This document shows, one piece after another, positions 42,197 through 54,556 of a DNA stretch of 64,000 nt. Source of the stretch: JAIBJN01 sp963825255. GTDB lineage: Bacteria > Actinomycetota > Thermoleophilia > Gaiellales > Gaiellaceae. Position 1 is the stretch's first letter, and every line of letters begins with the position of its first letter. Below the pieces are notes generated by a model that was not told the DNA's origin, did no database searches, and saw only the letters and a program-made list of their open reading frames with translations. Where the stretch lies: positions 310,001-374,000 of the forward strand of contig CAWGSF010000009.1 of assembly GCA_963825255.1 (NCBI GenBank), written 5' to 3'. The position numbers were made by a program, and so were the translations under genes.

Positions 42197-42627
42197 ATGA
42201 CTCCGCGCAGGGACGTCGACCGGCTCAAGGCCGAGATGGAGGAGCTCTTCGCCGACCTCTGCCAGCACAGGCTGGCCCCGCAGCGCCGCGGCTTCCGTCC
42301 GCGCGTGGACGCCTACCGGACCGACGACCCGCCCGCGATCCACGTCGTCGTCGAGCTCGCCGGCGTCGACCCGTCCGAGGTCGACGTCGCCGTCGTCGAC
42401 GGCGTGCTGTCCATCTCCGGAAAGCGGCCCCGCCGCTCCGGCGACGGGCGCCACTACGAGCACATCGAGATCGACTACGGGCCCTTCGAGCGGCACATCG
42501 CGCTCGGAGCCGAGGTTGCCGAAGGCGAGGCGGAGGCCCGGTACGAGCACGGGCTCCTTACGATCGTCTTCCCCCTGCGGCAGCGGTCGCAGCCCGTGCG
42601 TGTAGAGGTGACCAGGGAGGCGGACGC

Positions 42628-42631
<4 letters not shown>
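42197..42631 (+). CDS. Small heat shock protein (Hsp20)
   Basis: 144 residues. N-terminal helix (RDVDRLKAEMEELFADLCQ), then an alpha-crystallin domain (VDAYRTDDPPAIHVVVELAG, VDGVLSISGKR, ARYEHGLLTIVFPL with the GxLxIxxP signature). More complete than the Hsp20 at 17551 and not a close copy. The stop overlaps the GTG of lon by four bases, coupling holdase and protease synthesis. Confidence 0.92.
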
Positions 42632-45011
<2,380 letters not shown>

Positions 45012-45046
45012 ATTACGCCGGACGACGCCGACGAAAGGACGACGAG

Positions 45047-45451
45047 ATGAGAGAGAAGGTCACCTACGCCGTGGACACCGCCCGGCCCTACGTGGAGCGG
45101 ATCGCGCAGGACGAGGAGCTCCACGACCACGTCAAGAACGCCTACGCGTCCGCGAGGAGCATCTACGACCAGCTGCTCGGCGGCCGCGGGGCGACCGGCG
45201 CCGCGATGAGGTCGCGCGCGACAAGGACATCCAGGACGAGCTCCGGAACGCCGTGGAGGAGCTGCGCAAGGCCGGCGGGCGCGTCCAGGGAGAGACGTCC
45301 CACACGAAGCGGAACGTGCTTGCTCCTGCTCACGGGCATCACGCTCGGCGTGCTCTTCAACCCGAAGACGGGCCCCGACACCCGCAAGTGGCTGAAGGAC
45401 AAGGTCCTCGGTCCCGAGCAGCCGTTCGAGTACCAGTCGAACGAGAACTAG
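45047..45451 (+). CDS. YtxH-like small membrane protein (two compensating frameshifts)
   Basis: About 134 residues. Amphipathic helix MREKVTYAVDTARPYVERIA, a helical stretch, and a C-terminal LTGITLGVLFNPKTGPDTRKWL, which is the helix plus NPKTG-type turn of YtxH-like proteins. Between about 45205 and 45320 the true frame is displaced by one (EVARDKDIQDELRNAVEELR). It follows lon by 35 bp with GAAAGGACGACGAG ahead of the ATG. Possibly membrane-associated stress protein. Confidence 0.6.
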   Translation: MREKVTYAVDTARPYVERIAQDEELHDHVKNAYASARSIYDQLLGGRGATGAAMRSRATRTSRTSSGTPWRSCARPAGASRERRPTRSGTCLLLLTGITLGVLFNPKTGPDTRKWLKDKVLGPEQPFEYQSNEN

Positions 45452-45513
45452 GCGCGAGGCCGCTCGGGAAGCGGCCGCCTACGTGAGTTCGCCCCCTGAC
45501 CGCTCGGCGGTTG

Positions 45514-45519
45514 TAGGTT
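45514..45519 (+). promoter_or_regulatory. -10 box before the gene at 45529
   Basis: TAGGTT, nine nt before the GTG start; short or absent leader. Confidence 0.35.
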
Positions 45520-45528
45520 GCGCTTGTC

Positions 45529-46126
45529 GTGACGATCGAGCGGACCCGCTACTTCGCCGGGCAACTGCTCGATGCGGCCGATCTGACGCAGGAGCAGCTC
45601 TACCTTCGCGAGAAGGCTCGTCGCCACAACCGCATGCTTCATGGCTGGGGGGTTGTCACCGGCCTGGGCGTCCGGCAAGGCCCAGAAGCGGGGGAGCTCA
45701 CGATCGAACCCGGCTACGCGCTCGACCCCTGCGGCGATGAGATCGTCGTCGCGGACCCGGTGCCGGTCGACCTCCACAGCGAGGACGACGACGGCAACGC
45801 CGTGTCGCCCTGCCCACAACCTGACGGTCGTGAACGCAGGCGGGTCCGCAAGAAGCGGTCATCCGAACAGACCCTCTACCTCGCCATCCGCTATGCGGAG
45901 TGCGCTACTCGTCCCGTCCCTGTTGGCGACTCCGTCGAGTACAGCCGAACGCGTGAGAGCTTCGCCGTCAAGCTCCTGACGAAGCTTCCCGCGTCGCTAT
46001 CGACGGCGACGCCCGCGCGACGACCAGCACAGCCGCCCCGAGTCCCGTGCCGAGCCGTGGGTGGTTCTCGCCGTGGTCGCCTTCGACTCAGATCTCCAGG
46101 TCTCGAAGGTCGACTGCGACATCTAA
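45529..46126 (+). CDS. Protein of a type found near contractile-injection loci (frameshifted)
   Basis: About 200 residues. The N-terminus ERTRYFAGQLLDAADLTQEQ and KARRHNRMLHGWGVVTGLGV form a strong motif I associate, from memory, with uncharacterised proteins of contractile-injection-system loci. Then ELTIEPGYALDPCGDEIVV. A break near 46015 moves the frame to EPWVVLAVVAFDSDLQVSK, ending at a TAA at 46124. Continuation past the stop (RRVVDTL) looks family-like, so the real protein may be longer. No tail or baseplate genes are adjacent. Confidence 0.6.
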
Positions 46127-46174
46127 CGGCGCGTCGTCGACACGCTCAGCGCCGGTCTGATCCTCCAAGCCGGC

Positions 46175-47542
46175 TCAGCCGCTGACGAGGCGGTTGCCGC
46201 TGCACTCGTAGAGCACGCCCGGCTTCGGCGTGTACGTCGCGTCGTGCATGCAGTTCTGGCCGCTGCCGAGCGAGATCCCCTGGGTGACCTCGTTGTCGAA
46301 GAGGTGCACGTCCCCCTTGCCGCCGCCGTAGCCGATCGGGACGTAGATGTCGTCGACCAGCACGCGGTTGCCGCGGATGACGATGTTCTTGAGCGTCTCG
46401 CCGTGGTCGCCGACCTTGATCGTCGAGGCGATGGGAGGCGGATGCGGGCCTGGCTGGGTGAAGAGGTTGTTCTCCAGGGTGATGTTCTCGAGGACGTCCC
46501 CAGCGCCACCGTTGATCCAGACGTGGAAGACGGCGCAGTTGTAGAAGTGCGTGTTGCGGACGGTGACGTTCAGGCCGCCCCAGAGCGCCAGGCACTCCTG
46601 GTGCTGCCGGTACATCCGGGCGTCGTGGATCACGGCGCCGTCGATGAGGATGTTGCGGGGCGCATGGCCGGTGCCCCACTCGATCTTCGTGTTCTCGTCG
46701 ATCGCGGGGCCGAAGTCGCCGCCGAGCACGGTGACGTCGTCGGCGCCGACCCAGATCATCCCCGCGTCGACGTCCTTCAGGGTCACGTGGTGGGAGTGCT
46801 CCCGCCCGACGGAGACGCCGCACTGGTGGAGCCGGCCGGCGACTCTCGTGTAGCTCGTCTCCACGCCCTCCACGCTCACGTACGTGGCGCCCTCGAAGCC
46901 GAGGCAGCCGTCCTCGGCCCCCAGATCGCCGACGACGGCGCGCTGCCCGGTCGACTCGACGATACGCACGTCCGGAGCGGCGGCGCCCGCCTTGGGCCCG
47001 AAGATCTGCGAGCGGTAGCGGCCGCCGGCGACCTCGACGACGTCTCCGGGTGCGGCGAGCTGGTAGGCGCGGTTGAAGCTCCTGCACGGCGCCGCCTGCG
47101 TGCACGGGCTCGAGTTGCTGCCCCCCGGGGCGACGAACAGGTCGCCTGATCCGTCGAAGACGGGCGGTGGGCACGGCGCCGTCGACCCGACGATGACGCG
47201 CCGGCGCGAGTGGCCGCGGCGCGTGGACGCCTCGACTCCGAGCCGGTAGCTCGTGCCGCAGAAGAGGTCGCCGTAGGTCCGGCTGCGGGCCGCCGTCGAC
47301 CCTGTCCTGACGCCGTCCCTGAACGTCACGAACCGCGCGCTGCGCGCCCCGCTCCACGCGTACTCGATCGAGCTCGCCGTCGCCGAGACGACGTGAACGT
47401 GCCTGGGAGGTCTGACCGCCGCAGACGCCGCCGGCACGAGGGCGAGCGCGGCGAGCGCCACACCCAGAGCGATCCCTGCAACGCGCACCAGCAGCCTCCC
47501 CGGTCGATACCCCTCGATGTCGTCCAGATCGGCGCTCTGCAC
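46175..47542 (-). CDS. Secreted right-handed beta-helix protein
   Basis: 455 residues. Signal peptide (LLVRVAGIALGVALAALALV, cut near ASAA), a fibronectin-III-like segment (residues 45-120, SSIEYAWSGARSARFVTFRDG in part), a low-complexity link, then a parallel beta-helix from about 150 (APGDVVEVAGGRYR, ITLENNLFT, IVIRGNRVLV). The family includes polysaccharide lyases and adhesins. No catalytic triad recognised. GTG start at 47542 may be too long; a GTG at the signal peptide is an alternative. Confidence 0.8.
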   Translation of the reverse strand: MQSADLDDIEGYRPGRLLVRVAGIALGVALAALALVPAASAAVRPPRHVHVVSATASSIEYAWSGARSARFVTFRDGVRTGSTAARSRTYGDLFCGTSYRLGVEASTRRGHSRRRVIVGSTAPCPPPVFDGSGDLFVAPGGSNSSPCTQAAPCRSFNRAYQLAAPGDVVEVAGGRYRSQIFGPKAGAAAPDVRIVESTGQRAVVGDLGAEDGCLGFEGATYVSVEGVETSYTRVAGRLHQCGVSVGREHSHHVTLKDVDAGMIWVGADDVTVLGGDFGPAIDENTKIEWGTGHAPRNILIDGAVIHDARMYRQHQECLALWGGLNVTVRNTHFYNCAVFHVWINGGAGDVLENITLENNLFTQPGPHPPPIASTIKVGDHGETLKNIVIRGNRVLVDDIYVPIGYGGGKGDVHLFDNEVTQGISLGSGQNCMHDATYTPKPGVLYECSGNRLVSG

Positions 47543-47553
47543 GTGCCTCTCAT

Positions 47554-47566
47554 CCCCCGATGGGGG
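47554..47566. promoter_or_regulatory. CCCCC-GAT-GGGGG inverted repeat
   Basis: Perfect 5-bp arms around GAT, 12 bp upstream of the beta-helix start. CCCCCCGATG recurs about 55 bp further on. Possible operator or hairpin for one or both divergent genes. Confidence 0.3.
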
Positions 47567-47674
47567 GACGCTGGCGAAGGTGCGCGTTAACCCCGAGGAG
47601 TGATCAGCGTTCCCCCCGATGCCTTGCTGAAGCCGACAAGGGAGGCTTCAGGCGGCTCGAAAGGAGGTGACATC

Positions 47675-48058
47675 GTGCCTACCGAGATGCTCACGAAGAA
47701 CGAGCGGTCGGTGTCGCAGCCGAGTCCGCCGACGAGCGTGCCGGAGACCGAGCTTCGCGAGTGGGCGCGCAGGCATGTCGAGCGCGTTCACCGGCTCAAG
47801 CTGCACGTCGCGACGTTCGTGGTCGGGATGATCGTGCTGACGCCCATCTGGGCGCTCACGCAGTGGCAGACCAGCGGCGCCTTCGAGCGCTGGAGCACCG
47901 ACCACAGCCAGCCGGGTGACTGGGAGCCTTGGATCCTCTACGTCGCCCTCGTCTGGGGCCTGGTCGTCGCAATCCTCGCGCTGAAGACGTACTTCGACAG
48001 GCCGACCACGGAGGCGGAGGTCGACCGCGAGGTCAGGCGGCTGCGCTCGAGCCGCTAG
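47675..48058 (+). CDS. 2TM-domain protein
   Basis: 127 residues. A basic helix (ELREWARRHVERVHRLKLHV) leads into two membrane segments (ATFVVGMIVLTPIWALTQW, WILYVALVWGLVVAILAL) with a charged C-tail. This is the actinobacterial 2TM pattern, found free or fused to sensor kinases. GTG at 47675 is chosen because AAGGAGGTGA ends 4 nt upstream, a near-perfect Shine-Dalgarno. Function unknown. Confidence 0.75.
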   Translation: MPTEMLTKNERSVSQPSPPTSVPETELREWARRHVERVHRLKLHVATFVVGMIVLTPIWALTQWQTSGAFERWSTDHSQPGDWEPWILYVALVWGLVVAILALKTYFDRPTTEAEVDREVRRLRSSR

Positions 48059-48110
48059 CTCGACTCCGGCGTTCGGGAACACCGCGCCGGCTTCTCCCGT
48101 CAGAGGGAGT

Positions 48111-48576
48111 ATGAGGACGTTGATCGTCATCGCGCTCGCGAGCCTGGCAGTGGCGGCGTGCGGCGGGACCGAGAACGGCAGTTCCGGCGCGGCGACCGAG
48201 CCTGTGGAGACGGAGCAGGAGGCGGCGAACGTCCGCGTGCGCCAGCTCTACGACATCTCCGAAGGGCGTCTACGTCGAGGGTGCCTACTCGTACGTGCGC
48301 GTGGACGACCTGGACGGCGACGCCCTGGTCGAGAAGAAGCTCGACGACCCGACGCAGCGCGACGACTGGACGTTCGTCTCGACGACCGTGCTAAGCCTCG
48401 ACCCGGGGACGTACAGCCTCGTCAGCTACCAGCGGCCGTGCGAGGGCAACTGCGGCTATCTCGACCCGCCGACCGGCCGGTGCTCACGAGAGATCGTCGT
48501 CCAGCCCGGGGACAATGCGCCTGTGACGATCAGAGTGCGGCCCGGCGAGGGCTGCACGTTCGAGACGGCGCGCTAG
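48111..48576 (+). CDS. Small lipoprotein (one frameshift)
   Basis: About 154 residues. Signal peptide with lipobox LAVAAC, Ser/Thr/Glu-rich linker, then a beta-rich domain VRVDDLDGDALVEKKL, LDPGTYSLVSYQRPCEGNCGYLD (in pieces) with four Cys, and a C-terminal GEGCTFETAR. The break lies near 48262 (EGVYVEGAYSYV restores the frame). AGAGGGAG precedes the ATG. Surface lipoprotein of unknown role; its stop shares CTAG with the convergent peptidase. Confidence 0.65.
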
Positions 48577-49977
48577 TCGCCGAAGCCGGGCTCGGCGCCG
48601 ACGATGACCGGGCCGGGCCCGCCCTCGCCGAACATCTCCGGCATGACGAGATAGGACGAGAACGTCTCGTCCCCGAGGCCCGACAGCGTGGAGATGTCGT
48701 CGGCCTCGAGCAGGACGGCGCCGGCCTGTGGCGCCTTCCCGGGGCTCGGCTGCCAGCCGCCGAAGGCGAGGTCGTCGAGACGCTGCCAGGCGAGGAGGTA
48801 GGGATACGGGTCGACGGCGCCGTCGTAGCCCATCCAGAGGAGCGGGCGCGGGTGGATCTCGAAATGGAGATGCGGCGGCGTCCCCGCCGCGTCTCCCGTC
48901 GTCCCGACGAAGCCGACCACGTCGCCGGCCTTCACCTGCGCGCCCTCACGGGCGAGCGACGAGTAGGCGGAGAGGTGGGCGTAGTAGAACTCGTTCCCGG
49001 CCTGGTCGCGCACCCAGAGCCGGTTCCCGCCCACGTCGTTCCAGCCGACGCTGAAGAGCGTCCCGTCGGCGACGGCGAGAACGGGGGCGCCGAGGGTGGC
49101 GAAGATGTCGTTGCCGTGATGCCAGCCCGTCGTCGCCCGCGGGGCGCCGAAGTCGTCCGAGAACGACGAGGGCCCGTAGACGGGGAAGACGTAGCCCCCC
49201 GCCGTCAGCTGCGCGTCGACGTCGGGCGGGCTCCTGACCTCGGGGGGTGACTGCGGGAGACCGGCGGGCGGAGACACGGGCTCATGTGGAGGCTTCGTGG
49301 TCGGCGGCGGAGCGGGCGGGGGCGGAGCGGCCTTCGGCGCGCTCGCGGCCGCCTCGGCATAGCCGACGACGATCTCGGTGCCGGCCGGGAGGCCGCCGTG
49401 GGCGGAGGTGAGGACGACGTGGAGGCCGGAGACGAAGCCGCGATAGCCGAGACGGGCGCTCTTCTGCCGCACCACCGCCTGCTCGAGCAGGACGGCGTAG
49501 CCCCAGTCCCCAAGGACGACGCGCTTGTTCGGCAGAGGCGGAGACCGGCTGGCCGAGGACGACGAGGTTGGAGACGGACGATGCGCCCAGCGAGCCGTCC
49601 GCGGCCTTGCCCGACGCCCGCGCGCTCGCCTTCGAGAAGACGGCGTCGGCGGTGATCTCGCCTCCGAAGAGCGACACGGACTGGATCGACGCGCTGGCGG
49701 TGGACTCCCCGCCTGCGGCCCTGGCCGCAGAGGTCACCGAGCCGATCACGACGGCGCCGTCCGCGTACGACCAGCCGCCCGCGCTCGCGCTCCTGCGGGG
49801 AGGCGCGGAGACACCGGCCACCGACGCCGAGGGCCCGCCGGGAACCCTGACGCTGACCCCGGTCGCCCGGGACGAGGCGTCCGGCCCGCTCGCAGCCTGC
49901 GCGGACGCCCCGAGAGCGAGGACCACGAGCGCGACGAGCGTCGCGGAAACGGCGCGGTTGGCCACCATCCCGGACAT
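48573..49977 (-). CDS. M23-family peptidase with N-terminal beta-rich domain (one frameshift)
   Basis: About 467 residues. Signal peptide (VSATLVALVVLALGASAQA), a Ser/Ala-rich beta domain (YADGAVVIGSVTSAARA, VSLFGGEITADAVFS) like surface-anchor P-type domains, a Pro-rich linker, and a C-terminal LytM/M23 domain with GWHHGNDIFATLGAPV and HLHFEIHP, the zinc ligands. Cell-wall endopeptidase or binding protein. The frame breaks near 49533. The ATG shares a base with the stop of the upstream TauE gene (TAATG). Confidence 0.8.
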
Positions 49978-50390
49978 TATCGGCCGGGACGGCCCGTCGG
50001 TGAGCCCTGGCTGCGCAGCGAGGCTCTTGCCGACCAGGCGAGCTGCGCGGCGACGACGAGCAGGAGCACGGCGAAGAGGTCCCGCAGGAGACCCTCGGGG
50101 AGGGAGGTCGCCAGCTTGGCGCCCCCGATCACGCCGGCGACGGCCGTCACGCCGATGATCACGCCCTCCCGCAGGCGCACGTTGCCGGCCCGGTGCTGCT
50201 GCCAGGCGCCGACGGCGACGACAGGGATGATGGCCGCGAGCGACGTCGCCTGCGCGGCGAGCTGCCCGAGCCCGACGACGAAGGCGAGGGTCGGCACGAA
50301 GAGCACGCCGCCGCCCACGCCGAACATCCCTGACAGCGCCCCGGCCAGGAAGCCGAGCGCGACCGCCAGCAGGACCGTCTCGACGCTCAC
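49977..50390 (-). CDS. Half-size TauE/SafE-family protein, second of a pair
   Basis: 137 residues, four helices, one copy of the family motif (FLAGALSGMFGVGGGVLFVP). Full TauE/SafE transporters are about 250 residues with two such halves. Here the halves are separate genes. The GTG at 50390 overlaps the stop of the first half (GTGA), so the split has its own proper start. Presumed exporter of sulfite or organosulfonates as a heterodimer; substrate unknown. Confidence 0.78.
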   Translation of the reverse strand: MSVETVLLAVALGFLAGALSGMFGVGGGVLFVPTLAFVVGLGQLAAQATSLAAIIPVVAVGAWQQHRAGNVRLREGVIIGVTAVAGVIGGAKLATSLPEGLLRDLFAVLLLVVAAQLAWSARASLRSQGSPTGRPGR

Positions 50391-50755
50391 TCGACGAAGA
50401 GGACGATGGCCACGGCGACGAGGAGCCCCGCGAAGAGAAGGGTGAGCGACCCGGACGTGACCCGGCTCTGCAGGCGGACGCCGGCGAACGTCCCCGCGAC
50501 GGCGGGGAGCCCGACCAGGGCGGCGTCGCGCCAGTGGACGTGGTCGAGGAGCGAGAACGACGTCGCCCCCGAGAGCGCGGTGATGAAGATCGCTACGAGC
50601 GATGTCCCGGTGGCGACGCGGGAGTCGAAGCCGGCGAGGAGGACGAGGAGCGGCACGACGACGATCCCTCCTCCGACGCCGAAGATGGCGCTCATGAATC
50701 CCGACGCGACGCCGATGCCGCCAAGAACCCAGTACGACGGTTTGGGCATCGGCAC
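50387..50755 (-). CDS. Half-size TauE/SafE-family protein, first of a pair
   Basis: 122 residues, four helices with IGVASGFMSAIFGVGGGIVV and LVGLPAVAGTFAGVRL. Same fold as the following gene but only distantly alike, as the two halves of one transporter are. Start at GTG 50755 or ATG 50749. Divergent from the trehalose phosphatase. Confidence 0.78.
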   Translation of the reverse strand: MPMPKPSYWVLGGIGVASGFMSAIFGVGGGIVVVPLLVLLAGFDSRVATGTSLVAIFITALSGATSFSLLDHVHWRDAALVGLPAVAGTFAGVRLQSRVTSGSLTLLFAGLLVAVAIVLFVE

Positions 50756-50760
50756 GGCCG

Positions 50761-50766
50761 TATGTT
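50761..50766 (+). promoter_or_regulatory. Leaderless -10 box before otsB
   Basis: TATGTT ends 7 nt before GTG 50774. It contains the ATG at 50762, so that ATG is unlikely to be the start. Confidence 0.5.
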
Positions 50767-50773
50767 AAGCGGC

Positions 50774-51496
50774 GTGCTGGAGGCCGCCGACCTGCTCGCA
50801 CCGCTCGCCCGCGAGCCCGGGCGGAGCGCGATCGTCCTCGACGTCGACGGGACCCTCGCCCCGATCGTCGCCCGGCCCGAGCTGGCCGACGTGCCCGCGG
50901 CGACACGCAGCGAGCTCCGCCGCCTCGTGGCCCGATACCTGCTCGTGGCCTGCGTGAGCGGCCGCAGCGGCGAGGACGCCGAGCGGCTCGTCGACGTTCC
51001 GGGGATCACCGTCGTCGGCAACCACGGGCTCGAGCTCGACCCGCGGGCACTCGCCTACGCCGAGCGCATCGCGGCGTTCCGGGACACGGTCGCCCTGCCC
51101 GTCGAGGACAAGGGGCTCTCGCTCTCCTACCACTACCGCGAGGCCGCGGACGAGGCGGCGGCCCGTGCGGGGCTCGAGGAGGTCGCAGAGCGCGCCCGCG
51201 AGGAGGGCCTCGATGCCCGCTGGGGGCGCAAGGTGCTGGAGATCCGCCCGCCGGTCGCGGCCGACAAGGGAACCGCCGTTCGCACCCTGCTCGACCGCGC
51301 CGGGGCGAGCCTCGGTCTCTACGCCGGGGACGACACGACCGACCTGGACGCGTTCGCCGGCCTCGCGACGGCGGGGCTCGAGCACGCCATCCGCGTCGCG
51401 GTCGCATCCGACGAGGGGCCCGCGGAGCTCCTCGCCGCCGCCGATCTCGTCGTCCCGAGCCCCGCCGAGCTCGCCGGCCTCCTCGCGCTTCTCTAG
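50774..51496 (+). CDS. otsB: Trehalose-6-phosphate phosphatase
   Basis: 240 residues, intact. HAD fold: nucleophile Asp in IVLDVDGTLAPI, CVSGRSGED, VGNHGLELD, GRKVLEIRPPVAADKG, and GDDTTDLDAF for Mg2+. Makes trehalose from trehalose-6-phosphate. No otsA is adjacent. Convergent with the decarboxylase gene, 4 bp apart. Confidence 0.9.
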   Translation: MLEAADLLAPLAREPGRSAIVLDVDGTLAPIVARPELADVPAATRSELRRLVARYLLVACVSGRSGEDAERLVDVPGITVVGNHGLELDPRALAYAERIAAFRDTVALPVEDKGLSLSYHYREAADEAAARAGLEEVAERAREEGLDARWGRKVLEIRPPVAADKGTAVRTLLDRAGASLGLYAGDDTTDLDAFAGLATAGLEHAIRVAVASDEGPAELLAAADLVVPSPAELAGLLALL

Positions 51497-51499
51497 AGC

Positions 51500-52817
51500 T
51501 CAGCCGGCCTCGCGGTGGAGGACGTCCCAGGCGAGCCGCACGTCGTCCTCGGTCGTGCGCGCGTTGCCGATCGCGAGGCGGAGGACGTAGCGCCCGTCCA
51601 GGACCGTGTGCGAGATGTAGATCTCCCCGCTCGCGTTCACGCGATCGAGGAGCGCCTCGTTGTCCTCGTCGGACCCCTCGCGGCGGAAGCAGACGACGGA
51701 GAACGGCACCGGGGCGACAACCTCCCAGCCCGGGGTCTCCTCGACCCAGGAGGCGAAGAGCCGCGCCAGGCGGACGTGCTCGCGGATGCGCTCTTGCAGC
51801 CCCTCGCGGCCGAAGCAGCGGATGACCGCCCACAGCTTGAGCGCGCGGAACCGGCGGCCCAGCGCCGGGCCGTAGTCCATGAGGTTCGTCACGTCCTCGT
51901 CGCTCGTCCGCAGGTACTCGGGCACGAGGCTGAACGCCGCGCGGAGCACGTCGGGCTGGCGCGTGTAGAGCACGGAGCAGTCCACCGGCGTGAAGAGCCA
52001 TTTGTGTGGGTTGACGACGAGGGAGTCCGCGCGCTCGACGCCCGCGAGCGCCCACCGGTGCTCCTCGCAGACGGCGGCCGGCCCGGCGTAGGCGGCGTCG
52101 ACGTGGAGCCACGCGCCGGACTCGGCGCAGAGATCCGCGACTGCCGGAACGGGGTCCACGGACGTGCTGGACGTCGTCCCCACGGTGGCGACCACGGCAG
52201 CGGTCTCCGCCTCGGCGAGCGCCGCGGCCAGCGCGTCCGGCCGCATCCGGAACTCCTCGTCGGCCAGCACCTTGCGGAGTGGCAGCTCGAGGAGCCGCGC
52301 CGCCTTGTCCACCGACGAGTGCGCGTGCTCGGAGCAGATGACGGTCGCCACCCGGCCGCAGGTGACGGGCGGCCGCGAGCGCCGCGAGCGTCGAGGTCGA
52401 GGCGGTGTCCTCGATGTGGCCGTGGAGCCCCTCGGGAAGCCCGATCAGCTGGCGCAGCCAGTCGACGGCCAGCTCCTCCAGCTCCGTCGCCGCGGGGGAG
52501 GTCCGCCAGAGCATCGCGTTGACGTTGAGCGCCGCGATGAGGAGCTCGGCGAGGATCCCAGGCTCGCTCCCGGTGATGGAGAAGTACGCGAAGAAGCGCG
52601 GATGGTTCCAGTGCGTGATGCCGGGCAGGAGGATCTCGTCGAGGTCGCGGAGGACGGCGGAGAAGGGCTCGGCGGCTTCGGGCGGCGCTGCAGGAAGACC
52701 TGCGCGCACCTCCCCGGGCTCGACCCGGGAGAGGACCGGCAGCTCGCGCACTCCCTCCAGGTAGCGCGCGACCCACTCCGCCGCGGCCGCGGCGTCCTCG
52801 CGAAACTGCTCGCTCAC
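51500..52817 (-). CDS. PLP-dependent group II decarboxylase (aromatic amino acid type; one frameshift)
   Basis: About 438 residues. ITHWNHPRFFAYFSITGS at the N-terminal third, DTASTSTLAALAAAR, HVDAAYAG, and VVNPHKWLFTPVDC with the PLP-binding Lys. The family makes aromatic or other amines. The break is near 52360, just before the segment VICSEHAHSSVDKAARLL. GTG at 52817 overlaps the stop of polX (GTGA). Exact amino acid not predictable. Confidence 0.85.
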
Positions 52818-54539
52818 GACTTCATCAGCTTCCGCACCTGCGCCCACGTGCGCGTGTTCACGACCTGCTCGGGGCGAACCCAGCCACGGCGGGCCTGGGC
52901 GACACCGAGCTCGAGGTTCTCGAGCTCGTGCAGGCGGTGCGCGTCGGTCGAGACGACGAGGGGCACGCCCGCCTCGGCGGCGGCACGCGCGTGCGTGTCC
53001 GAGAGGTCGAGCCGGTCCGGCTGGGCGTTGATCTCCAGGAAGGTGCCCGTCTCGAGCGCCGCTTCGAGCACGCGCTCGAAGTCGAGCTCGTACGGGACGC
53101 GGCGGTTGATCTTCCGCCCGGTCGGGTGCCCGATGCAGTCCACGTGCGGGTTGGCCATCGCCGCGAGCAGCCGCTCGGTCAGGCGCTCGCGCGGCTGGTC
53201 GAAGCCGGAGTGGATCGAGGCCATGACCCAGTCGCGCTCGGCGAGGACCTCGTCGGGCATGTCGAGGCTGCCGTCGGCGCGGATGTCCACCTCGACGCCC
53301 GCGAGGACTCTGATCTTGGACAGGCGCTCGTTCAGCTCCGCGATCTCCTCGGTCTGCCGCTCCATGCGCCCGTCCCTGAGGCGACGCGCGTGGTCGCAGA
53401 TGGCCACGTAGCGGTGGCCCAGGTCGCGGGCCGCCGTCGCCATCTCCTCGAGCGTGGCGCGACCGTCCGACCAGTCGGTGTGCATGTGCAGGTCTCCCGC
53501 GATGTCCCCGAGCTCGACGAGCCGAGGCAGCGTGCCCGTCGCGCGCGGCCTCGAGCTCGCCGCGGTTCTCGCGCAGCTCCGGCGGGATCCAGGCGTAGCC
53601 GAGGTGGGCGTACACCGCCTCCTCGTCCGCGGCGTGAAACGTCTCGTCGCTCTCGACGTCGAGCACGCCGTACTCGGAGACCGAGAGCCCTCGCTTGACC
53701 GCGTCCTCCCGCAGCGCGACGTTGTGGTCCTTCGAGCCCGTGAAGTGCTGGAGCAGGCTGCCGTAGCTCTCCGGCGGGACGACGCGGAGGTCGAAGCGAA
53801 GCCCGTCGTGGGAGACGACCGTCGCCTTCGTGGGGCCGTGGGCCGCGATCTCGGCGACCCAGGGGCGCTCGACGAAGAACGCCGTCAGCGCAGGCGGATC
53901 GCTCCGCGGTGGCGATGATGTCGAGGTCGCGCACGGTCTCGGCCCGCCGCCTGGCGCTCCCAGCCTCCGAGACCCGCGCTCGGCGAGCCCGCTCGTCTCG
54001 ATCTCGGCCACCGCCCTGCGGACGGCCGGCAGCACCCGCCCGAGCAGAACGCGCCCGGTCGCCGCCGAGGCGCGCGCCGGCGCGGTCAGCTCCTTGAGGA
54101 TCTTCTCCTCGGTCTTGGCGCCGAGCCCCGGCAGCGCCCGCAGGCGCTCCTGCTCGGCGGCGACGCGAAGGTCGTCGAGCGACTCGACGCCCAGCTCGGC
54201 CCAGAGCTTGCGCGCCGTCTTCGGGCCCAGCCCCGGGACGTGCATCACGTCGACGAGCCCCGGCGGCAGCTTCGCGCGCAGCTTGGCGAGCGCCTTCAGG
54301 TCTCCGGTTTCCGTGAACTCGACGATCTTCCCCTCGATCGTCGAGCCGATGCCCGAGAGCCTCGTCGCCTTCTGATCGAGCGCGAGCTGGGCGACCGGAA
54401 CGGCGGACTCGCGGATCCGGAGGGCAGCCCGCCGGTACGCGGCGAGACGGAACGCGTCGGCGCCGTCGAGCTCGAGCATGTCGGCGAGGAGGTCGAACTG
54501 CTCGGCGAGCTCGGCGTTCGAGGGCAGCGCGGCAGGCAC
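52814..54539 (-). CDS. polX: Bacterial family X DNA polymerase with PHP domain (three or more frameshifts)
   Basis: About 575 residues. N-terminal helix-hairpin-helix region (LSGIGSTIEGKIVEF, HVPGLGPKTARKLW, LPGLGAKTEEKIL), polymerase core with DLDIIATAE (metal-binding Asp pair), FDLRVVPPESYGSLLQHFTGS (in pieces), and a C-terminal PHP exonuclease (GDLHMHTDWSDG, VAICDHA, DAHRLHEL). Repair and gap-filling. Breaks near 53960, 53900 and 53545. GTG start at 54539. Confidence 0.88.
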
Positions 54540-54544
54540 GCGGC

Positions 54545-54550
54545 GATGAT
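54545..54550 (+). promoter_or_regulatory. -10-like box before the glycosyltransferase
   Basis: GATGAT ends 6 nt before GTG 54557 in the 17-bp gap to the divergent polX gene. Confidence 0.3.
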
Positions 54551-54556
54551 ACGCGC

